Notes under the pieces: generated by a model
What the model saw: the letters and a program-made list of their open reading frames with translations, nothing else
Database searches by the model: none
Told to the model about the DNA's origin: nothing
NCBI RefSeq assembly: GCF_014645895.1
Contig: NZ_BMMP01000003.1
Location: 413,949-477,948 of the forward strand
Direction: 5' to 3'
DNA: 64,000 nucleotides
From: Streptomyces daqingensis
GTDB taxonomy: Bacteria > Actinomycetota > Actinomycetes > Streptomycetales > Streptomycetaceae
Translations under genes and position numbers: made by a program
Part shown: positions 57,386 through 64,000 of the stretch, one piece after another
Numbering within the stretch: the stretch's first letter is position 1
Layout: the number at the start of each line of letters is the position of its first letter

Positions 57386-58384
57386 GTGAGCGACCACCGT
57401 GACGAGGCGGCCCGAGACGACGGCCCGGCCGGTGACGCCGTCGCCGGTTACGCCGCCGGAGCCACCACCCCCACCGAGGACTTCGGGGCGAGCGCCCTCT
57501 CGTCCGAGGGGGACCGCGCCGAGCACACCGGCCGCGCCGGGCACACCGGAGACGCGGGCCGGACGGCCGTCACGCCGGCCGACACCGCCGACGCCGCCCG
57601 CCTCGTGTCCTTCGGCCTCCACCCCAAGCTGCTGCCTGCCCGGGACGCCGAGTACGCCGAACTGCTCCGGCGCTACCGGGACGAGCCCGCCTTCGCGCGC
57701 CTCGCGGACGCCGTGGCCACCGGCCTCGGCCTCGTCGTCCTGGAGGTCTCCACCCGCGCCGGCATGGCGCTCGCCGCCGACGAGGAGTCGGTCTTCGCCG
57801 TGCGCATGGGCGACTATTCGCGTCGCGCCACCGCCGATTCCGCCGACCGCTTCCTCCACGGGCTCGCGCACCTCGCCGTGGCCGCGATGGCCTTCCCGCG
57901 TCCCGAGGACCTGGCCGACGACGGCTACATCGGCCGCATCACCGTCAACGGCGTGGACGGCTTCGTACGGCAGGCGTGCCGCAGGCTGGAGGAGCGCGCC
58001 GAGGAGGCGGGGGAGAACGCCGACCCGGTCACGGGAGCGCCCGGCCTGGAAGCGGCCTGGCGTGTGTACGCGCGCCGCAGTGCCACCGGAGCCACCAAGG
58101 ACGCCCGGCGACTGGCCGGTTCGACGACCGGCATCATCGGCAAGGCCGTGGCCTTCCTGGTCGACTCCGGCTTCCTCCAGCGCACCGGTGACGACGCCGG
58201 AGGCACCTACCGCACCACGCCGCGCTACCAGTTGCAGGTCCGGGACATGGCGGGCAGCGCCGCGATGTCGGAGCTGCTGGAGCTGGGCGTCGTATCCGTC
58301 AGCGACGGCACGGCGAGCCTGCTGCCGCCGGGCGAGGGCGAAGCGGAGATCGCCGGGGACGCCGCGCTTCCCTTCCACTCCTGA
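57386..58384 (+). CDS. MukE/JetB-like (KITE-type) subunit of an SMC complex
   Basis: 332 residues. After a disordered acidic leader (about 1-70), RLVSFGLHPKLLPARDAEYAELLRRYRDEPAFARLADAVATGLGLVVLEV begins a helical domain; ADSADRFLHGLAHLAVAAMAFPRPEDLAD and GIIGKAVAFLVDSGFLQRTGDDAGGTYRTTPRYQLQVRDMA are winged-helix-like, the latter with a typical wing. The middle-gene position and two winged helices fit MukE/JetB. The GTG at 57386 has GAGGAG 11 nt upstream. It is 151 bp after the kleisin-like gene and 126 bp before the SMC gene. Confidence 0.65.
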   Translation: MSDHRDEAARDDGPAGDAVAGYAAGATTPTEDFGASALSSEGDRAEHTGRAGHTGDAGRTAVTPADTADAARLVSFGLHPKLLPARDAEYAELLRRYRDEPAFARLADAVATGLGLVVLEVSTRAGMALAADEESVFAVRMGDYSRRATADSADRFLHGLAHLAVAAMAFPRPEDLADDGYIGRITVNGVDGFVRQACRRLEERAEEAGENADPVTGAPGLEAAWRVYARRSATGATKDARRLAGSTTGIIGKAVAFLVDSGFLQRTGDDAGGTYRTTPRYQLQVRDMAGSAAMSELLELGVVSVSDGTASLLPPGEGEAEIAGDAALPFHS

Positions 58385-58510
58385 ACCGCCCCGGCCGCGA
58401 GGGACCCCGGTCCGCTCGCACCACGTCCCGCCGTCCCGCTGTCCGCCCGACGCAAGCACCGTCCGTCCGCCCGCACGAAGTTCCTTATCCACACGACGAG
58501 AGCCCCCGCC

Positions 58511-61500
58511 ATGTACGAGCTGTCCCGGATCCGCCTCTACTCCATCGGGCCCGCCGGTGCGCGCTACGCCGACACCGTCCTGGACCTGCGCGGAGTCGGC
58601 GGCCCGGTGCCCAGCCCGGCCCCCGCCCAGGCCGACTTCTTCGAGGACGAGCCGGCCGGGCCCCCGTGCCGCCCGGCTCCCGCCGGGGTCCTCTTCCTGG
58701 AGAACGGCGGCGGCAAGTCCGTACTGCTGAAGCTGATCTTCTCCGTGATGCTCCCCGGGCACCGCAACACCCTCGGCGGCGCGAGCTCCGGCGTGCTGCG
58801 CAAGTTCCTGCTCGCCGACGACTGCGGCCACGTGGCGCTGGAATGGCAGCACACCCGCACCGGCGAGACGGTCGTCGTCGGCAAGGTCAGCGAGTGGCGC
58901 GGGCGCCAGGTCTCCAACGATCCGCGGAAGTTCGCGGAGGCGTGGTACTCCTTCCGGCCGGGCCCCGGCATGAACCTGGACTCGCTGCCCGTGGCGGAGT
59001 CGGCCGCCCTGCGCCCGGCGGTCGAGGGCACCTCGACGGCACGCGGACGCCGCCGCACGATGAAGGGCTTCCGCGACGTCCTGACGGAGACGGGCAAGGC
59101 GTACCCGAACCTCGACGTGGCCTGGGAGGAGATCCACGAACGCTGGACGGAACGTCTCACGGGGCTGGGCCTGGACCCCGAACTCTTCCGCTACCAGCGG
59201 GAGATGAACGCCGACGAGGGCGAGGCCGCCGGCCTCTTCGCGGTCAAGAACGACTCCGACTTCACGGACCTGCTGCTTCGTGCCGTCACCGACACCCGCG
59301 ATACGGACGGACTCGCCGACCTGCTGCACGGCTTCGCGCACAAGCTGGGCCGCCGCAGCGAACTCACCGCCGAACGCGACTTCACCGCCGGCTCGCTCGA
59401 ACTCCTCAACCGCATCGCGGAATCCGCGCAGCAGCGCGAGCGCGCCCGCGACATCCACGCCGGTGCGGAGCAGCGCACCCGGGCCCTCGTCCGACGGCTC
59501 GCCGCCCGCGGCGCGGACGAACGCCGGCGCGGGGCCGAACTCGCCGAGCAGGTCGGGGAAGCCGACCGCGCGGTGGCCGGCGCCGCGGACGCCCGTGCCA
59601 CCGCCTCCCTCACCGCGGCCGAACTCGCCTACAGGCACGCGTCCCTGGCGCTCGCCCGCGCGGAGAAGGCCGCCACCGCGCAACGCCGCGAGCTGACCGA
59701 CGCCCGTACGCTGCACTCGGCGTGGCAGGCGGCGGAGACCGTACTGCAGCACCGCGCGGCGGCCGACCGGGCGGCCCGCGTCTCCGCCGCCATCCGCGAG
59801 GCCGAGCGCGACGCGGCGCCCGCCCTGGCCGCCAGGGCCACGGCCGCCGCCGACCTCGTACGGGCCCTGCACGCCGCGGCGGAGGAAGGGGAGAGCACGG
59901 CCGCAGCCGAGGAGGAGCGATCCGCGGCTCTCCAGGCCGACAGCGAGGCGGCACACCGTGACGCGACGGCCGCCGCCACCGAGGCCCAGCGCGCCCGCAG
60001 CGAGAGCGAACACCTGCGGCAGCGCCTCGCGGAGGTCGAGCGGGAGACCGACGAGGCGGTGCGGGCGGGCTGGATCGAGGATTCCGGCAGTGGCGACGGC
60101 GAAGCCGACCCCGCACGGGCGGCCCTCGCCGCGAGCGACGCCGAGAAGAGCGCCGTCGCGGCATGGGAGCAGGCCCGCGAGACCGCCCGCCGCACGGCCG
60201 AGCGCGCTCAGGAGACCGCAGCGGAGCTCTCCCGCTCCGAACTCGCCGCGGCCCGCGCGGACGACGCGGCCGAAGCCGCGGCGTCCGCCTACGCCGCCGA
60301 GCGCCGCACGGCAGAGGAACTCGGCCGCGAGCAGCGCCTCGCCGAGCTCCTCGGGCTTCCGCACGCCTCGCCGGCCTCCGCTTCCGCCTCCGTGCCGGGC
60401 CCCCGTGCCGGGGACGTCCGCGCCGGACAGGACGGCGCCGCGCCGGGCCCGGAGTCCTCCGCCCAGGACGGCGCGGAGGTCTCCCCGGCCCCGCTCACCG
60501 CGGAGGAGCTGGACAGGGGAGGCGACGCCCTCACGGAGCTGCTGGAGGCAGCGGTCGGCACGTGCGAGCGCCAGCTCTTCGAGCTGCGCACGGCCGCGGC
60601 CGACGACTCCCGCATGCTCGGCGCTCTCGGCGACGGCGGCCTGCTGCCTCCGGGGCCCGACGTCACGGCGACGGTCGAGTTCCTCGGCGAGCACGGCGTC
60701 CCGGCCCTTCCCGGCTGGCGCTACCTCGCGCAGGCCGTCGACCCCGCGGACCACGCCGACGTCCTCGCGGCGCGCCCGGAACTGGTCGACGGCGTCATCA
60801 TCACCGACCCCGGCAGCCACGCCCGCGCCCGTGAAGTCCTCGCCGGAGCCGCCCTGCTGCCGCGCTCGGCCGTTGCGGTCGGCACGGCGGCGGCGCTCCT
60901 GGCTCCGACGCCCTCCCCGGAGGCGGCGGCAGCCCGCCGGGAGGACGTGTTCCTCGTCCCGCCCAACCCCGCCATGCACGACGAGCTGGCCGCCGACGAC
61001 GAGCGCACCCAGCTGCGCCTGCGCGCACAGGCCCGCGACGAGGAGATCCGCACCCTCGCCGCGCGTCTGGCCGCCGACCGCACCCTCGCGGCCCGCCTCG
61101 CGTCGTGGCGTACGGGATGCCCGCCCGGCCGCCTCGCGGAGCTGGCGGCAGCGGCGGAGGAGAGCCGCGAGTCCGCCGAGGCGGCCCGCGGCCACCTCGT
61201 CCAGGCCCGCACGGCGCGGCAGGAAGCCGAGGAGGCGGCCGCCGAAGCCGCCCGCGTACGGGACGAGAAGCAGGAGGCGGCCCAGCGCGCGCGGCGCGCG
61301 GCGGACGCCCTGGCCGGGCTGGCGTTCCGGCTGCGCGAACGCGCGAAGTGGCTCACCAGGCTGCGCGGCCTTGCCGACGAGGCGGCGGAGGCGGAGGAGC
61401 GCGCACAGTCCTGCCTCGCGCGGGCGCGCGCGGCCGACGAGGACCGGCGCGCCGCGCAGCGCGCGGCGGACGACGCCCGCCGGACGGCACGTACGCTGCG

Positions 61501-63262
61501 CGCCGAGCGCGCTCAGGTCGCGGGCGTGCCCGACGACGTCGACGAGAGCGCGCCGCCGCCGGAGGGCTCGCTGCCCGCGCTGCGGGAGGCCTACAGGTCC
61601 GCCTCCCAGCTGTACGAGCAGGTCGGCGTCGGCGCCGACCTGCGAGCCGAACAGGCGCGTGCGGAGGGGGACGAGTCCGCGGCGCTCGCCGCCCTGGACC
61701 GGCTCACTAACAAGGTCCGCACCCGCGCCGCACAGCTCCTGGAGGGCCCGGACGGGGCGGACGGGCCGGCGCGGCAGGCAGCCGCGGCGCGAGCGGAGTC
61801 CCTCGTCCAGATGCTGGAGACCCGTGCCGCCGCGGCGAGCGAGCAGCTCGGCAGGCTGCGGGGCGAGGCGGAGCGCCTCGCCCCGGCCGAGGGCGACGCC
61901 CATACCGCACTGCCGGACTCCCTGGTCCCCGACGACGCGGAGCACGCCCAGAGCCTGCTGCGCACCGCGAACAGCGAACTCGCCGCCCGCAGCGACGAAC
62001 TGGACGCCGCGCGTGCTGCCCACGCGCAGCTGACCCGCGCCCACCAGGCCGCCCTCGACGCCGCGGAAGGCTTCGAGGAGACCGGCTCGATGCTCCGCGA
62101 CCTGCTGCGCGATCCGCAGAGCGCCGCAGCCGCCGACGACGAGGAGCCTCCCGAGCCGTATCCCGGCACACCCGTGGAGGCCCGTCAGGCGGCGGCCGAG
62201 GCGCGGCGGTCGCTGCGCGGGTGCGCGGCAGACCTGTCGACGGCCGAGCAGGCGGTCAGGGAGGCCTGCGAGGTGCTCGTACGGCACGCCAACTCGGCAC
62301 GCTTCGAGCAGGTCCGCACGCCCGCGCGGCAGCAGATCCGCGAACTGCCCGCGTCGGCACTGCCGGAGCACGCCGCGGCGTGGGCCGGTGCTTTCGCTCC
62401 CCGGCTGCGTGTCCTCACCGACGAGTTGGAGCAGCTGGAGCGCAACCGCGACAGCATCGTCGACCGGCTGCGCGGGCTGGTGGAGTCGTCGCTGGCGACG
62501 CTCCGCGCGGCTCAGCGGCTGTCGCGGCTGCCGGAGGGGCTGGGGGAGTGGTCGGGACAGGAGTTTCTGCGCATCCGCTTCGAGGACCCCGACCAGGCCC
62601 TGCTCGCGGAGCGGCTGGGCGAAGTGATCGACGAGGCCACGCGCGCCGCCGTGCGCAAGAACTCCGACCTGCGGCGGGACGGAATGTCACTGCTCCTGCG
62701 GGGAGTTCACGCCGCGCTGGAGCCGCGCGGCGTGTCCGTGGAGATCCTCAAACCGGACGCGGTGCTGCGGGCGGAGCGCGTGCCGGTCGGCCAGATGGGA
62801 GACGTCTTCTCCGGCGGGCAGCTGCTGACCGCCGCCATCGCCCTGTACTGCACCATGGCCGCGCTGCGGAGCAACGACCGCGGCCACGACCGGCACCGGC
62901 ACGCGGGCACGCTCTTCCTCGACAACCCCATCGGACGCGCCAACGCCACGTATCTGCTGGAGCTGCAGCGCGCGGTCGCGGACGCGCTCGGCGTCCAACT
63001 GCTGTACACGACGGGACTGTTCGACACCACGGCGCTCGCTGAGTTCCCCCTCGTCATCCGGCTGCGCAACGACGCCGACCTGCGGGCGGGGCTGAAGTAC
63101 ATCAGCGTCGAGGAGCATCTGCGTCCCGGGCTGCCGTCGCAGGACCCCGAAGGGGAGACAGTGCACGGCGAGATCACGGCGACGCGCATGTTCCGCCGCC
63201 CGGAGGCGGGGGAGGGGCGGCCCAGGGTCCCCTCGCAGGCGGACCCGCGCGGGGAGTCCTGA
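58511..63262 (+). CDS. SMC/MukB/JetC-like chromosome-condensation-type ATPase
   Basis: 1583 residues. Half-heads at both ends: Walker A ENGGGKSVLLKL (about 63-74), a signature FSGGQ (1433-1437) and Walker B TLFLDNPIGRAN (D1471, N1472 where most SMC/ABC proteins have E). Long Ala/Arg/Glu-rich coiled coils (about 280-660 and 830-1330) flank a globular hinge-like region (about 670-830: LLPPGPDVTATVEFLGEHGVPALPGWRYLAQAV). This is the MukB/MksB/JetC layout. With the two upstream genes it should form a loop-extruding SMC complex acting on chromosome or plasmid DNA. No JetD-like Toprim nuclease follows. The ATG at 58511 starts MYELSRIRLYSIGP at the head. Confidence 0.85.
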   Translation: MYELSRIRLYSIGPAGARYADTVLDLRGVGGPVPSPAPAQADFFEDEPAGPPCRPAPAGVLFLENGGGKSVLLKLIFSVMLPGHRNTLGGASSGVLRKFLLADDCGHVALEWQHTRTGETVVVGKVSEWRGRQVSNDPRKFAEAWYSFRPGPGMNLDSLPVAESAALRPAVEGTSTARGRRRTMKGFRDVLTETGKAYPNLDVAWEEIHERWTERLTGLGLDPELFRYQREMNADEGEAAGLFAVKNDSDFTDLLLRAVTDTRDTDGLADLLHGFAHKLGRRSELTAERDFTAGSLELLNRIAESAQQRERARDIHAGAEQRTRALVRRLAARGADERRRGAELAEQVGEADRAVAGAADARATASLTAAELAYRHASLALARAEKAATAQRRELTDARTLHSAWQAAETVLQHRAAADRAARVSAAIREAERDAAPALAARATAAADLVRALHAAAEEGESTAAAEEERSAALQADSEAAHRDATAAATEAQRARSESEHLRQRLAEVERETDEAVRAGWIEDSGSGDGEADPARAALAASDAEKSAVAAWEQARETARRTAERAQETAAELSRSELAAARADDAAEAAASAYAAERRTAEELGREQRLAELLGLPHASPASASASVPGPRAGDVRAGQDGAAPGPESSAQDGAEVSPAPLTAEELDRGGDALTELLEAAVGTCERQLFELRTAAADDSRMLGALGDGGLLPPGPDVTATVEFLGEHGVPALPGWRYLAQAVDPADHADVLAARPELVDGVIITDPGSHARAREVLAGAALLPRSAVAVGTAAALLAPTPSPEAAAARREDVFLVPPNPAMHDELAADDERTQLRLRAQARDEEIRTLAARLAADRTLAARLASWRTGCPPGRLAELAAAAEESRESAEAARGHLVQARTARQEAEEAAAEAARVRDEKQEAAQRARRAADALAGLAFRLRERAKWLTRLRGLADEAAEAEERAQSCLARARAADEDRRAAQRAADDARRTARTLRAERAQVAGVPDDVDESAPPPEGSLPALREAYRSASQLYEQVGVGADLRAEQARAEGDESAALAALDRLTNKVRTRAAQLLEGPDGADGPARQAAAARAESLVQMLETRAAAASEQLGRLRGEAERLAPAEGDAHTALPDSLVPDDAEHAQSLLRTANSELAARSDELDAARAAHAQLTRAHQAALDAAEGFEETGSMLRDLLRDPQSAAAADDEEPPEPYPGTPVEARQAAAEARRSLRGCAADLSTAEQAVREACEVLVRHANSARFEQVRTPARQQIRELPASALPEHAAAWAGAFAPRLRVLTDELEQLERNRDSIVDRLRGLVESSLATLRAAQRLSRLPEGLGEWSGQEFLRIRFEDPDQALLAERLGEVIDEATRAAVRKNSDLRRDGMSLLLRGVHAALEPRGVSVEILKPDAVLRAERVPVGQMGDVFSGGQLLTAAIALYCTMAALRSNDRGHDRHRHAGTLFLDNPIGRANATYLLELQRAVADALGVQLLYTTGLFDTTALAEFPLVIRLRNDADLRAGLKYISVEEHLRPGLPSQDPEGETVHGEITATRMFRRPEAGEGRPRVPSQADPRGES

Positions 63263-63278
63263 GGGGGCGAGCCGCCGA

Positions 63279-63299
63279 GCCCGGGCGCCGTCCCCGGGC
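63279..63299 (+). terminator. Hairpin after the SMC gene
   Basis: GCCCGGG (63279-63285), 7-nt loop, CCCGGGC (63293-63299), 17 nt after the SMC stop. Confidence 0.5.
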
Positions 63300-63402
63300 C
63301 CCGGCCGCTCGGTCCGGCGGACACGTCGCTCCGCCCCGACGTCCACGCTCCCGCCCCGCCGGTGTGCTCGTCCGCCCGCCCTCAACCGCCGCGGCGCTGC
63401 CG

Positions 63403-63702
63403 TCAGTCGGCCCCGCCGCGCCTCACCCGCACGCGCGGGCGCGGACGAGCCGCACTGCTGGGTTCGGACAGCACGCCGTGCCGCTGCCGCCACACCTGCC
63501 GCGTCACCCACACGTCCAGCACCGCCCACGTCGCCACGACCGTGCTCGCCACCGTCGAGATCACCATCGGGAAGGCGAGCCAGACGGCGGCGAGGGAGCA
63601 CAGCACGGCGACCATCAGCTGCACCAGCGTGACCGCCACTATGAGGAGCGCGCGTACCGCGGCCGTACGAACCGGATCCGGCAGCCGAGGCTTTGCGTAC
63701 AT
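63403..63702 (-). CDS. Small two-span membrane protein
   Basis: 99 residues with two hydrophobic spans (about 14-40 and 44-66) and a basic C-terminus (RPRPRVRVRR). AVRALLIVAVTLVQLMVAVLCSLAAVWLAFPMVI is unlike any named family I recognise. The ATG at 63702 has a GGAAGTGAAGAGACC purine-rich leader; upstream codons are unlikely. It is divergent from the conservon sensor gene and convergent with the SMC gene. Function unknown. Confidence 0.75.
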   Translation of the reverse strand: MYAKPRLPDPVRTAAVRALLIVAVTLVQLMVAVLCSLAAVWLAFPMVISTVASTVVATWAVLDVWVTRQVWRQRHGVLSEPSSAARPRPRVRVRRGGAD

Positions 63703-63940
63703 GGTCTCTTCACTTCCCCGCTCAACAACTCCCACATGCTTGCACGTTTCCACCGGCGTCGCGTGCGCCACAATCGGCTGAGCAGGTCCGGGCATCAGGT
63801 GACATCTGTGGACGAGGCACCCTGGACGGCTGGATTTGCCCCTCGGACACATCTACGACTACGTCACGCGTCAGTAGTAGGCTCACGCCGTTTGCTGTCG
63901 AAACTCGCCCCCAAGCGGAGGGGGTTGACTAGGGGAGGCC

Positions 63941-64000
63941 ATGCGCTTTCGCGGTAGGTCCATCCGCCGGAAGATCGTGGCGCTGTTGCTGGTGCCGCTG
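63941..64000 (+). CDS. Conservon-type sensor histidine kinase, 5' end only
   Basis: Only 20 codons are in the window: MRFRGRSIRRKIVALLLVPL, a basic start leading into a first membrane span. This matches the N-terminus of CvnA-type sensor kinases that head Streptomyces conservons (kinase, roadblock, DUF742, GTPase). GGGGAGG is 2 nt before the ATG. The gene continues past the right edge, so the call depends on this short stretch. Confidence 0.6.
   Translation, partial: MRFRGRSIRRKIVALLLVPL

Noticed and set aside
57170..62371. 1733-codon open frame antisense to the SMC gene
   Set aside because: Composition (Gly, Arg, Leu, Val, Ala rich; no motif) and position opposite a protein with clear Walker and FSGGQ motifs show it is a GC-bias shadow.
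63263..63940. JetD/MksG-like Toprim nuclease after the SMC gene
   Set aside because: The stretch holds only a 99-residue membrane protein and the start of a sensor kinase.

Overview
The window is chromosomal DNA from a Streptomyces-like actinomycete. The evidence is very high GC with strong third-position GC bias, many GTG/TTG starts, purine-rich Shine-Dalgarno sites, TANNNT-N6/7-start (leaderless) promoters, rare TTA leucine codons, and family content typical of Streptomyces (DUF397, TerD, an NsdA/NsdB-type regulator, MOSC, DUF309, and the first codons of a conservon-type sensor kinase at the right edge). I see no complete insertion sequence, prophage, CRISPR array, rRNA or tRNA. About 49 genes are called on both strands, and most long antisense reading frames are GC-bias shadows.

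Left third (1-31 kb). A PLP-dependent cysteine synthase/desulfhydrase-like gene converges on an arylamine N-acetyltransferase, their stops sharing one CTAG. Next come a DeoR-type regulator, a 982-residue multi-membrane protein with an embedded alpha/beta-hydrolase site and a TTA codon, and a fusion of a parallel beta-helix to a CbxX/SpoVK-type AAA+ ATPase. A carbon-metabolism block follows: phosphoketolase, a divergent GAF-domain regulator, aldehyde dehydrogenase and DUF779. After it lie MOSC, proline-rich, TerD, HpnB-type glycosyltransferase, Asp/Glu racemase, O-antigen-ligase-like, small zinc-finger, NUDIX and DUF309 genes. A complete PTS-type dihydroxyacetone kinase operon (dhaK-dhaL-dhaM) and a permease/GNAT pair complete this part.

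Middle (31-50 kb). This holds a secreted peptidoglycan-binding hydrolase, an MgtC-type protein, an FAD amine oxidase/desaturase-like enzyme, an APC permease, a hydrolase, a VOC protein, an orphan DUF397 protein, and a HelD/HelR-type RNA polymerase-recycling ATPase. A 78-bp MITE-like inverted repeat bounded by CTAG at 41253-41330 abuts a large Zn amidase. A TTA-containing kinase-like gene is divergent from an NsdA/NsdB-type regulator. A Tat-exported GH15 glucoamylase and a PGP-repeat small protein follow.

Right third (50-64 kb). A stand-alone DnaK paralog has a near-consensus promoter with a HAIR-like (HspR) operator laid over it. A PAS-PP2C phosphatase with a TTA codon comes next. Then a rightward array encodes a HEAT-like repeat protein, a MukF/JetA-like protein, a MukE/JetB-like protein and a 1583-residue SMC/MukB-like ATPase. 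This three-subunit SMC locus has no neighbouring Toprim nuclease and has LFLDN instead of LFLDE in the Walker B motif, which makes it the most interesting part of the window. A small membrane protein and the start of a conservon-type sensor kinase end the window. Function calls come from reading motifs only; no database search was run.
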